This document shows, piece after piece, positions 41,691 through 49,662 of a stretch of 64,000 nucleotides of DNA; the stretch's first letter is position 1; each line of letters starts with the position of its first letter. The notes below the pieces were generated by a model. The model was not told the DNA's origin. It worked only from the letters and a program-made list of their open reading frames with translations, and did not search any database. The DNA comes from Methanoregulaceae archaeon UBA467 (GTDB taxonomy: Archaea > Halobacteriota > Methanomicrobia > Methanomicrobiales > Methanospirillaceae): assembly GCA_002503825.1 (NCBI GenBank), contig DASP01000009.1, positions 1-64,000 of the forward strand. The letters are read 5' to 3'. A program made the position numbers and the translations under genes.

Positions 41691-43406
41691 TCACACCCCT
41701 ATAAGGATTAGTTTTAACAGGGTTCCTGCCAGCAGCGACACCCCGATCATGATTGCTGTGGCCTTTGCCAGGTCACGGATGCCCAGTTCACGGAACAGGA
41801 CGGCGAACGTGGCCACGCACGGGAAGTAGATGGTAAGCACGGTGATCGCGATCACCAGCTGCTGCGGGGTCATTCCCAGGGGGAGGAGCATCCCCACCGC
41901 GAGGTCCTTTCTGAGAAATCCTGCCAGGAGCGCCGTGGCGGCATCGGGGGGAAGACCCAGAAGGCCGGATATGACCGGGGCAAACAGTGCCCCGATCCAG
42001 TCCAGGAACCCAACCAGGTAGAGAACGTTCACCATGAGGACTCCCAGGAACAGGTAGGGAATCGCCTCTATCAGGAATGCCCTGATGCGCATCCAGGTCT
42101 TTTTTGCGATGATCCCCGGCTCCGGGATCCGGTAGGGAGGGATCTCCAGGCAGATCTCGGGGCTGATCCCCTTCATGATCCGGTTCAGCACAAGTCCGGT
42201 AGAAAGGTAGACGGTCAGCAGGGTAACGAACACGATAGCGATGTACCCCATGCCGTATGGACCAAGCACCCCGAATATCATCGCGGTCTGGGCCATGCAG
42301 GGCACCGAGATGCAGACAAGGGTGGCCGCGATGAACCGCTGTTTTCGGGTCTCCAGGTTCCGGGTGGCGAGCACTCCCGGGACATTGCATCCCAAGCCGA
42401 GGAAGAGGGGCACGATCCCGTACCCGTGCAGTCCGATCCGGTGGAACACGGTGTCCGAGAGGGTGGAGAGCCGTGGCAGATACCCGGAATCCTCCAGAAG
42501 CGCCAGCATCAGGTAAAACGCGATGATATAAGGGAGCACCATGGCGAGAGGGACATAGAGCCCGGTGGTGAGCAAACCCAGCGACTGGACGAAATCGATC
42601 TCTCCGTCAAAGAGCCTTCCGATCAGGAGCTCCTGCAGGATGCCCGGTCCAAGCCAGTCGGAAAACCCGGTTATCACGGGCAGGTAGAGATCGAAGAGGG
42701 GGTTGAAAATATAGGTGATAAGCCCCTCCCCGATGAACCGGACCATCCAGAAGAGGAGGAGGAGGATCCCGATGGCCATTGGAATCCCGGTAACCGGGCG
42801 AATCGATGCCGTAGCCAGCCTGTCCAGAGGGGTAGGGTGGCGGTGGCGGACCTTTTGTACTTCTTTTATGATGCACCCTATCTTCTGCCACTTCTCCTCG
42901 TCACAGGTGAGATCTAAGCGGGTGCCAGGCCGGGCATACCCGATATTATCCACCAGTTCTTTGATTCCTTCCCCGGAGAGGGCAACGGTGGGGATCACCG
43001 GGACTCCCAGCAGGTCTGACAGGGCATGGTAATCAATGGATATACCGGTGGTCTTCGCTTCGTCCCACAGGTTCAGGGCGATGATAAGTGGTTTTCCGGT
43101 CTCAAGCAGCTCGAGGGTGAGGAGCAGGTTCCGCTCAAGGTTTGTGGCGTCGATGACATTGAGGACCACGTCTCCCTCTGAGAACATATCACATGCCACC
43201 TCCTCTGCCTTGCAGGTCGGAGCAAGCGAGTAGGTGCCCGGGGCATCAATGATCTCGTATGGCTCTTCCCCGAGGCAGGTCCTCCCGTGGGTATAGTCCA
43301 CCGTGGTGCCAGGGTAGTTCGATGAGACGACCCTCGCGCCGGTCAGACGGGAGAAGACCACGCTCTTTCCCACGTTGGGGTTGCCCATCAGGACAATTTT
43401 TTTCAT
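41691..43406 (-). CDS. feoB: Ferrous iron transporter FeoB
   Basis: A 571-residue protein. The N-terminal G domain begins with GNPNVGKSVVFSRLTGARVVSSNYPGTTVDYTHG (G1 and G2), followed by IIDAPGTYSL (G3, DAPG) and NLWDEAK (G4-like NxxD). After a helical linker come two Gate domains with membrane segments, including LGCNVPGVLATRNLETRKQRFIAATLVCISVPCMAQTAMI and PPDAATALLAGFLRKDLAVGMLLPLGM with the conserved cysteines. It imports Fe2+. Its length is shorter than many bacterial FeoB (about 650-770) because the C-terminal extension is absent. The ATG overlaps feoA's stop by four bases (43403-43406). Confidence 0.94.
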   Translation of the reverse strand: MKKIVLMGNPNVGKSVVFSRLTGARVVSSNYPGTTVDYTHGRTCLGEEPYEIIDAPGTYSLAPTCKAEEVACDMFSEGDVVLNVIDATNLERNLLLTLELLETGKPLIIALNLWDEAKTTGISIDYHALSDLLGVPVIPTVALSGEGIKELVDNIGYARPGTRLDLTCDEEKWQKIGCIIKEVQKVRHRHPTPLDRLATASIRPVTGIPMAIGILLLLFWMVRFIGEGLITYIFNPLFDLYLPVITGFSDWLGPGILQELLIGRLFDGEIDFVQSLGLLTTGLYVPLAMVLPYIIAFYLMLALLEDSGYLPRLSTLSDTVFHRIGLHGYGIVPLFLGLGCNVPGVLATRNLETRKQRFIAATLVCISVPCMAQTAMIFGVLGPYGMGYIAIVFVTLLTVYLSTGLVLNRIMKGISPEICLEIPPYRIPEPGIIAKKTWMRIRAFLIEAIPYLFLGVLMVNVLYLVGFLDWIGALFAPVISGLLGLPPDAATALLAGFLRKDLAVGMLLPLGMTPQQLVIAITVLTIYFPCVATFAVLFRELGIRDLAKATAIMIGVSLLAGTLLKLILIGV

Positions 43407-43636
43407 TCCACGGGCTCCACCAGAACTCCCCGGGCCATCCCCCTTCCGATAGTAGTGGCCCTGCCGTCCACCTCGATAACCACCGGTCCCCCGAATGGCT
43501 GGTCAGCCAGGATACGGACGATCTTCCCTTCCCGTATCCCAAGATTCCGGAGTTTTCTCTGGAACTCGTGGCCACCAACGAGTTCGATAATCCTGGCCGT
43601 TTTGTGGCGGGGTAATTCGGATATTGGTATTCCCAT
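43403..43636 (-). CDS. feoA: FeoA, SH3-like ferrous iron transport accessory protein
   Basis: A 77-residue SH3-like domain protein (MGIPISELPRHKTARIIELVGGHEFQRKLRNLGIREGKIVRILADQPFGGPVVIEVDGRATTIGRGMARGVLVEPVE pattern: beta strands with GIREG and G..TIGRGMA at the ends). It is thought to interact with FeoB and is required for Fe2+ uptake. It is the first gene of the feoAB operon, with a perfect 22-bp palindrome 13 bases upstream of its ATG. Confidence 0.93.
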   Translation of the reverse strand: MGIPISELPRHKTARIIELVGGHEFQRKLRNLGIREGKIVRILADQPFGGPVVIEVDGRATTIGRGMARGVLVEPVE

Positions 43637-43648
43637 AGTTCTTCCCTT

Positions 43649-43670
43649 ATATTTAGGCTTACCTAAATAT
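43649..43670. promoter_or_regulatory. Iron-box-like palindrome at the feoA promoter
   Basis: Arms ATATTTAGG and CCTAAATAT separated by CTTA form a perfect inverted repeat. It lies 13 bases upstream of the feoA start codon and, for leftward transcription, overlaps the likely transcription start. The TTTAGG...CCTAAA core resembles DtxR/IdeR/SirR boxes. The regulator encoded at 41109-41522 is the natural candidate to bind it. Confidence 0.75.
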
Positions 43671-43860
43671 TTGAATGGGAATGGATATTATACTTATGAT
43701 CCATGATCAGGCAGAGGCATGCTTTTACAGACGGTTACGACCACTCCTTCCGAAATATGGTGAATGGCAGGGTCATCATCATCAAATGAACAAAGGAAGA
43801 AATCGCATTCTGACCCCCGGTGAGCATGCGGATATCTCCCGACGAATTTTCAAGGATATT

Positions 43861-44174
43861 TTCGCTTTGTTGAAACCATTCCCGTATCTCACGATCCTCT
43901 TCCGCAAGCACTCCAGTCAAAGACATTCCCGTACCTTACGATCCTCTTCCGCAAGCACTCCAGTCAAAGATATTCCCGGGGCTGATGCCCCGCCGTATGT
44001 GTGCACCCCCCCTATTGCGATAGTGACCGTGCATAAGTTCTTATAAAAATCCTACGGTCCCATCCAACCCTTGCCCACAGAATATCCCAAGGGGTGGACC
44101 AGGGAGGGGTGAAACCCCTCCTGTCAGAGCAACAGATTGAATATGGTATCGAAATTAAGCCTTTCAACGAAGCG
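43861..44174 (-). repeat. MITE-like repeat, copy E (inverted, with internal duplication)
   Basis: 314 bp; removing the internal 47-bp duplication leaves 267 bp, the same length as the other four copies. Plus-strand ends TTCGCTTTGTTGAAACC and CCTTTCAACGAAGC form terminal inverted repeats. The AGGGAGGGGTGAAA/CCCCTCCTGTCAG block matches the hairpin of the family on the minus strand. Confidence 0.8.
43877..43970 (+). repeat. 47-bp tandem duplication inside copy E
   Basis: Two consecutive units (43877-43923 and 43924-43970) both start CATTCCCGTA and end CAGTCAAAGA; they differ at only a few bases (TCTCACGA against CCTTACGA). It explains the larger size of copy E. Confidence 0.85.
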
Positions 44175-44252
44175 TGCCATGAGCCTCTGGTTCATATATA
44201 TGCATGAAAAAAAGGGCCGTACCGGATATTAACAGGACTTTTTCATACCAGC
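44162..44252 (+). repeat. About 93-bp dispersed repeat, copy 3
   Basis: Begins TTTCAACGAAGCGTGCC, followed by ATGAGCC, a GCATGAAAA block and GATATTAACAGGACTTTTTCATACCAG. It overlaps the right end of copy E and matches 2742-2834 on the same strand. Confidence 0.65.
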
Positions 44253-44348
44253 CGATATTTAAAAAAAACACCTGAACGGTACCCCGTGCGGATTCATGTC
44301 ACGGATGTCAGGGATTGCTCACGGTCTGATAAGATAAAAATGGGATTT

Positions 44349-47345
44349 TTATGGGTACTGGGCCCATAGCGAGGTCATCCGGTCGACCGCTGCCCGTGGA
44401 AGAAGGATATCCGGTTTACCCGGGTCCGGGTTGGCCGGAGGTCTTCCGCTGACCTGGACCCCATTCATGCCGAACCACTCCTCGTCCCACCATCCTCCCG
44501 GGAAGTTGGTGTTCTGTGCCGTGCTGGGGTTATGGACGGTGGGCGGATCGATCTTGTTCCATTCATCGGTCCACTCAAAGATGAAGCCTCCCTGGCAGGT
44601 CGCATTATTCTCCATCATGCTGTCATACCCTTCCTGGTAGGTACTGTCGTGCCAGTGGATTTCGATATAGTTAGCAGTGGCATTCGCATTGTCCGGAAGA
44701 AGGACTGCGCTGCCCGAGGAATTCCTGGTGGATGAAGGCGGCCCCCATTCGGTGATCAGGAGCGGTTTTGTACTCGCTGCCTCGAAGGTGGTGAAGAGGT
44801 CGTCAAATGCCCCGTTGAGGTTACCACGATAGGAATTTATTCCCCATACCGAGAGGTTGGTCATATACTGGTCCGCGTACTGGGGCGTATGCATGGAATC
44901 ATCCACGACCCCGATCATGGTAATCTTGTCAGGGCTGTGGGACTTGATGATCCCCACAATCGCGTTGTAGTTCTGCCAGTATTGCGGGTAGAAACTGTCT
45001 CCGGGGTTCAGTTCGTTTCCGACACACCATCCCAGGACGCCGGGTTCATCCTTCCCTTCGGCAAGGACTGCAAGCCATTGCTGCATTATCTCATTATTCT
45101 GCCACGTCGAGGGATTATACCCGGTGATGAGGTCGGACGTGAAATAGACCATGGGGACTGCATACATATCGTTGTCTGCGAGCAGGTTGTAGAACTTGGT
45201 ATGCGAGATTAACTTTTTAGTCGGATCATCCCAGGCCCATGCAGTAATCGCGTAGGTCTTGACGGTGTTTGCATTCATTGCCTTTATCTGCGGGATATCC
45301 CGGTTGTATACACTTGACCAGTAGTCCTGGAACCAGTCGCCGAAGGGCTCCCACGAATTGCTGCTGCCAATCGGCGAGGGCTGGTAATTGACACCTTTCA
45401 CGTAGAATGGATCGCCGTTAACCAGTATCTGCCGCCCGCTGGTTGTGACCACGCTCTGCGTGGTTTCTGCGGACATTAAAAGGACCGGCGCAGCAGATGT
45501 TTCGAATACCGGCCCCGCCACATAGATGGAATTTTTATGGATGAGGATGTCCAGCCAGCCGGCCAGGCCCTGGCCCGTGGCATACTCTTCCTCGATCAGG
45601 GTCCCGTCGTCTGCAGCATAGCTGCGGACTTTGAGACCATACATGTATTCAAGGTCCGTCAGCGATATCCACTGGTTAAACGCAGCGACAGTAACAATTC
45701 CGTCCTGGTAATCCACGCCAGTAAAGAAGTTGAACCACCCGTCGTTCGCAAACGTATCCTCCCACAGCATCCCGCCGCCGGAAAGATCGTATGACCTGAC
45801 AAAGTAGAGACCAGGCTCCACACCGCACACAAAGGCCCTGTCGTCGCTGAGCACGATGTTGTCGGCCGAAGAGTCGCTCATGGGGTTGTTTTCCTGCCAC
45901 TGGAGTACCCCGCTCAGAGCATCGTAACACCGTACCAGCAGGCCGGTGTCGGTTTCCGTCACTCCTCCTCTACCCACGGCCACTACGTACCCGTTCTGGT
46001 ATTCGAGGTCTTCAACCTCGTTGTAGCCAAACCCGCGGTCATAATTGTCGTACCAGAGAACAACACCATTCAGAGGGTTATAGGACCGCACCGTACACTG
46101 TTTGCGGCCGTCCTCTGTTTCAGTATATCCTCCGGCAAAAAGGCCGACAGGAGAGGATACTGCCGCACGGGCTGCATTTTCTCCGCCCCCGGCCGAGCAG
46201 CAGTCAGTCCAGATCAGGCCACCCGTGGCGATATCATACGTCCGGACGAGCCATTCATCGGATCCGTCCGCATTCCGCCCGGTTCCCACGGCCATGACCC
46301 GTCCACCCTGAATGGCGACGTCATAGGCCTCGTTCCATCCGCCGCCATTGTCATAGGTATCGGTCCACAACACTTCACCGGTATTCGCATCGAGCATCTG
46401 CACCACAAAGAGTGTGCGTCCCTGGGAGTCTACCCCGTTTCCACATGCTGCGACATACCCGGAGACTGCATCTACCGACATCGCGATGTTTTGCCCCTCA
46501 CCCAGGTCGGTCTCCGACGACCAGACAGGAATTTCGCTGCCCTCATGGTATGCCCTGACCGCAAACAGCGAATTTTCTTCGGGGGTAATGTACTCTGCTG
46601 CGGTAAAGACCGAATCATCGTTCTCCACCAGCCACCAGATCTCGTCATGCCCTCCTTCAGAGGTGTAGTCCAGCCAGACAATCTGGTGCGGGGGAATTTC
46701 CTGCACAGGGGTAGTCGAGAACCCGATGAGTGTATCGGGATTCTCCATGACGACCCAGTACCCGCCGAAGGGCAGCAGGTCACGCACGGTACCCCCTTTC
46801 GCATATCCCCAGCCAGGCTGATTCATCGGCGGGCTGATCACCATGATATAGCCATCCTTCCCGTCCGGGGTCTGCCTGATGCTGATCAGTGCCTGGTCAA
46901 GGGGCATGGCAGAAAAAATCCCGTTTTCCGGTGCCGGTGCCGGCCCGACGAGGTGGATCCCCTCGCTTAAGTACCTGGTCGGAGGCGTAGTGAGTGTGCT
47001 TTTCGGGGTGAATACTGCAGTGACCCGCCGGTTCGTTTTGACGGCCAGCGCATCCAGCGGCTTCATGACGTATGTATCATTTGGAATGAACCAGTGACCG
47101 TCATAGCCAAGGATGATCTCCACCCCCTCAATAGGGTCCAGGATTTGCGATAAATGGTCATATCCAGGCTCAAGCGCAATGGGTGTGGACAGGAGGTTCC
47201 ATCCCGCCGGCATCTCATGCGAAAAAGAGGTTGTTGTGGTCACGGCCGAAACACTATTGAATGCTAAAAGAATCAGGCATACTACCGCCAGAAAAACGAT
47301 CCTGTGCCGGCAGTATAATCCATCAATATCAGGGGGTATTTTCAT
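44349..47345 (-). CDS. Large secreted protein: beta-propeller plus glycoside-hydrolase-like domain
   Basis: A 998-residue exported protein. The signal peptide is HRIVFLAVVCLILLAFNSVSA. Up to about 225 there is a beta-rich region (AGWNLLSTPIALEPGYDHLSQIL). From about 230 to 630 repeated blades of the PQQ/quinoprotein type occur (GQNIAMSVDAVSGYVAACGNGVDSQGRTLFVVQMLDANTGEVLW, MAVGTGRNADGSDEWLVRTYD). From about 640 to 998 a TIM-barrel glycoside-hydrolase-like domain follows (ILVNGDPFYVKGVNYQPSPIG, GVLGWCVGNELNPG, PLLITEWGPPS). The candidate acid/base Glu is about residue 779 and the nucleophile Glu about 866, as in clan GH-A. It probably cleaves or remodels surface or environmental glycans. Isolated gene. 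Confidence 0.85.
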   Translation of the reverse strand: MKIPPDIDGLYCRHRIVFLAVVCLILLAFNSVSAVTTTTSFSHEMPAGWNLLSTPIALEPGYDHLSQILDPIEGVEIILGYDGHWFIPNDTYVMKPLDALAVKTNRRVTAVFTPKSTLTTPPTRYLSEGIHLVGPAPAPENGIFSAMPLDQALISIRQTPDGKDGYIMVISPPMNQPGWGYAKGGTVRDLLPFGGYWVVMENPDTLIGFSTTPVQEIPPHQIVWLDYTSEGGHDEIWWLVENDDSVFTAAEYITPEENSLFAVRAYHEGSEIPVWSSETDLGEGQNIAMSVDAVSGYVAACGNGVDSQGRTLFVVQMLDANTGEVLWTDTYDNGGGWNEAYDVAIQGGRVMAVGTGRNADGSDEWLVRTYDIATGGLIWTDCCSAGGGENAARAAVSSPVGLFAGGYTETEDGRKQCTVRSYNPLNGVVLWYDNYDRGFGYNEVEDLEYQNGYVVAVGRGGVTETDTGLLVRCYDALSGVLQWQENNPMSDSSADNIVLSDDRAFVCGVEPGLYFVRSYDLSGGGMLWEDTFANDGWFNFFTGVDYQDGIVTVAAFNQWISLTDLEYMYGLKVRSYAADDGTLIEEEYATGQGLAGWLDILIHKNSIYVAGPVFETSAAPVLLMSAETTQSVVTTSGRQILVNGDPFYVKGVNYQPSPIGSSNSWEPFGDWFQDYWSSVYNRDIPQIKAMNANTVKTYAITAWAWDDPTKKLISHTKFYNLLADNDMYAVPMVYFTSDLITGYNPSTWQNNEIMQQWLAVLAEGKDEPGVLGWCVGNELNPGDSFYPQYWQNYNAIVGIIKSHSPDKITMIGVVDDSMHTPQYADQYMTNLSVWGINSYRGNLNGAFDDLFTTFEAASTKPLLITEWGPPSSTRNSSGSAVLLPDNANATANYIEIHWHDSTYQEGYDSMMENNATCQGGFIFEWTDEWNKIDPPTVHNPSTAQNTNFPGGWWDEEWFGMNGVQVSGRPPANPDPGKPDILLPRAAVDRMTSLWAQYP

Positions 47346-48116
47346 AATCCATCATGCAAGGATACTCACGGATAATAATAAGTGTATCGGCACCCTGACG
47401 GTGCCGGAGAGGAGTTCCCGGGCCACATTAATTGATACCGGAATAACTTTCGATTTTCAAATACGGGCGCGTAAAGGGTTCAATTGAGTGTATAGTTTTC
47501 GTCATAATAGGGACTATAGTAACCGGGTTGCTGCCAGGGAGTATTTAAAAAAGCATGGAAACCGATCCACGATGAGATTTGTAATTGCAGATCGTTTTAC
47601 CTGTTCGACAGAGACATGAAGAATGATTGCAGAATACGCAGGCGTGAAAGTAGCCGGGCATCATAAATCTGCTGAAAAAAATCCGGGTCTCATTTTTTTA
47701 TGCCGTGCCTATTATCCCCAGGGAAGCATGAAAAAGCAGCTGCGGTCTGATCAGGTCCTGGCAATTTCGAAGCGAAAATCCCTTCCGGAGTACTCTTTTT
47801 TCAGCGCTCTCCCGCAGGTGACACTTACGGCCATTCCAATAAATCCTCGGTAAAACTTATGAAATTTATAATTAAGGTATAATTTCTCTTTTATGTGTCC
47901 ATTAAAAAACCGGTATTTATCCAGTATCGTACTAGTACTATTAATAATGGTGGAAAGAAACTTCCTTCTATGCAATACTAAAACAAGTATTTAAAATAAA
48001 GTATTCCCCCCAGGAAATGCCGTAAATCTTCCCGGTTTTCTGCATCCACCTGTTCAGGGATTTACTTTTTTATCAGGCACAGCTCGTTGAACCAGACAGA
48101 TGGAAAAAGGATACCT
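47346..48116. other. Nitrogenase promoter region and unassigned sequence
   Basis: 771 bases between the large secreted protein and nifH. The right third (about 47930-48116) is the nif promoter with an NrpR-type site. The left 550 bases show only short, unconvincing frames. Confidence 0.5.
47952..47965 (+). promoter_or_regulatory. NrpR-type operator GGAA-N6-TTCC upstream of nifH
   Basis: GGAAAGAAACTTCC is an exact match to the GGAA-N6-TTCC nitrogen operator known from Methanococcus NrpR. It lies 151 bases upstream of the nifH start codon. TATA-like sequences flank it on both sides (CTATTAATAATGG at about 47938 and TATTTAAAATAAA at about 47988), so it is well placed to repress nif transcription when nitrogen is available. 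NrpR itself is not encoded in the window. Confidence 0.7.
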
Positions 48117-48944
48117 ATGACACGAAAAATTGCCTTCTATGGAAAGGGCGGAATTGGAAAATCAACAACCCAGCAGAATGTCGCAGCAGCGATGAATCAT
48201 TTCTTTGATAAGAAGGTACTCATCCATGGCTGCGATCCGAAGGCGGACTGCACCCGGATGATCCTTGGAATAAGGATGCAGGAGACGGTCATGGATACCC
48301 TCCGGGAATTCGGGGAGGACGGCGTCACTCTCGACACGGTCCTGAAAACAGGATACGGCGGGATAAAGTGTGTCGAATCCGGCGGTCCCGAACCGGGTGT
48401 CGGATGTGCAGGAAGAGGTGTGATCACCGCCATTAACATGATGGAAGACCTTGGTGCATATTCACCGGATCTCGATTTCGTCATATTCGATGTGCTCGGC
48501 GATGTGGTCTGCGGAGGTTTTGCCATGCCGGTGCGTGAGGGCAAGGCCGAAGAGATCTACATCGTTGCTTCGGGTGAAATGATGGCCCTGTATGCTGCTA
48601 ACAACATCTGTAAGGGAATGGTAAAGTATGCAGAGCAGAGCGGAGTCCGGGTTGGCGGTATTATCTGCAACAGCAGGAATGTCGATGGAGAACGGGAACT
48701 GATGGAAGAATTCTGCGATATCATCGGAACAAAGATGATCCATTTCGTGCCCAGGGACAATATCGTCCAGAAGGCCGAATTCAACAGGAAGACCGTCACC
48801 GAGTTTGATGACCTGTGCACACAGGCACAGGAATACCGGACTCTTGCGGAAAAGATCATCAATAACACGAATTTCGTTATTCCAACCCCGATGGAGATGG
48901 ACGAGATGGAAAAACTGGTGATCCAGTACGGGCTGCCCGATTAA
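48117..48944 (+). CDS. nifH: Nitrogenase iron protein (NifH), AnfH-like in sequence
   Basis: A 275-residue Fe protein that passes electrons to the DK component with ATP hydrolysis. P-loop GKGGIGKST is at residues 9-17, the 4Fe-4S cysteines are C97 (PGVGCAGRG) and C132 (GDVVCGGF), and R100 lies beside C97. Sections such as MVKYAEQSGVR, IGTKMIHFVPRDNIVQKAEF and NRKTVTEF resemble AnfH more than Methanosarcina NifH as I recall them. In the usual DPKADST motif the serine is cysteine (C45). The start ATG 48117, with AAAAAGGA upstream, is preferred to the earlier TTG. First gene of the nif operon; nifI1 begins 14 bases after its stop. Confidence 0.95.
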   Translation: MTRKIAFYGKGGIGKSTTQQNVAAAMNHFFDKKVLIHGCDPKADCTRMILGIRMQETVMDTLREFGEDGVTLDTVLKTGYGGIKCVESGGPEPGVGCAGRGVITAINMMEDLGAYSPDLDFVIFDVLGDVVCGGFAMPVREGKAEEIYIVASGEMMALYAANNICKGMVKYAEQSGVRVGGIICNSRNVDGERELMEEFCDIIGTKMIHFVPRDNIVQKAEFNRKTVTEFDDLCTQAQEYRTLAEKIINNTNFVIPTPMEMDEMEKLVIQYGLPD

Positions 48945-48958
48945 GGAGGTCTCTGCAA

Positions 48959-49276
48959 ATGAAACTGATACGTGCCATAATCAGGCCGGACAAGACTGAA
49001 ACTGTCGTTGATGTGCTCGAGACAGCAGGATATGTCGCCCTCACCAAAATGGATATCGTAGGCCGTGGAAAGCAAAAAGGGATTCAGATCGGTGACATTC
49101 ACTATGATGAACTCCCAAAGACCCTGCTTATGATTGCAGCAGAGGACACCGCTGTCGAGGAGATCATCTCGCTCATCAGTACTTCCGCAAAAACCGGAAA
49201 TTTCGGGGACGGGAAGATATTCGTCACACCCCTTGAACAGTCCTACACCATCCGGACCGGCACTGAAGGGATTTAA
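48959..49276 (+). CDS. nifI1: NifI1, PII-like regulator of nitrogenase
   Basis: A 105-residue GlnB-like protein (KLIRAIIRPDKTETVVDVLETAGYVALTKMDIVGRGKQKGI, GNFGDGKIFVTPLEQSYTIRTG). The T-loop region differs from GlnB, as expected for NifI1. With NifI2 it forms the archaeal switch that inhibits nitrogenase when ammonium appears and is relieved by 2-oxoglutarate and ATP. The conserved C-terminal GDGKIFV and RTG are present. GGAGG lies upstream of the ATG. It sits between nifH and nifI2 as in other methanogens. Confidence 0.94.
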   Translation: MKLIRAIIRPDKTETVVDVLETAGYVALTKMDIVGRGKQKGIQIGDIHYDELPKTLLMIAAEDTAVEEIISLISTSAKTGNFGDGKIFVTPLEQSYTIRTGTEGI

Positions 49277-49286
49277 GGATGATTTC

Positions 49287-49652
49287 ATGAAAGAGATCAT
49301 CGCAGTCGTACGGCCTAATAAAATTGCCCGGACCAGGGATATCCTCGCGGATCTCGGATTCCCGGGGATGAACGCGACGAAGGTGCTCGGCCGCGGCAAA
49401 CAAAAAGGCATAGGCAACGAAGTGGGATTCGAAGTCATGGACGATATCAGACTGTCAGGAATGACAATGAAGTACGTCCCAAAACGCCTCATCACACTCG
49501 TTGTCCCGGACGAAGATGTACCCCTGGTAACTGGCGTCATTATGAAGGCCAACAGGACAGGGGAACATGGTGACGGGCGGATATACGTGTGCCCCATCGA
49601 TGAGGCAATACGGATCCGCACCGGAGAGAGGGGAGACGAAGTGCTCAGGTAG
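49287..49652 (+). CDS. nifI2: NifI2, PII-like regulator of nitrogenase
   Basis: A 121-residue PII-like protein starting at ATG 49287, ten bases after the nifI1 stop (MKEIIAVVRPNKIARTRDILADLGFPGMNATKVLGRGKQKG, then PKRLITLVVPDEDVPLVTGVIMKANRTGEHGDGRIYVCPIDEAIRIRTGERG). The longer T-loop region (IGNEVGFEVMDDIRLSGMTMKYV) is the known difference between NifI2 and NifI1. The frame upstream of this ATG is a shadow of nifI1. Its stop codon overlaps the ribosome binding site of nifD. Confidence 0.94.
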   Translation: MKEIIAVVRPNKIARTRDILADLGFPGMNATKVLGRGKQKGIGNEVGFEVMDDIRLSGMTMKYVPKRLITLVVPDEDVPLVTGVIMKANRTGEHGDGRIYVCPIDEAIRIRTGERGDEVLR

Positions 49653-49662
49653 GAGGGATTAC

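Larger units (their letters stand above)
43671..44348. other. Intergenic region with repeats
   Basis: The upstream part holds the feo promoter. Most of the rest is repeat copy E (43861-44174) with an internal 47-bp tandem duplication, followed by a 93-bp repeat copy (44162-44252). No gene is supported. Confidence 0.6.

Noticed and set aside
43877..43970. Possible CRISPR repeats
   Set aside because: Only two adjacent 47-bp units without spacers; it is a tandem duplication inside a dispersed repeat.
47623..47853. 76-codon frame upstream of nifH
   Set aside because: It has no ribosome binding site or recognisable protein features and lies in A/T-rich intergenic sequence.
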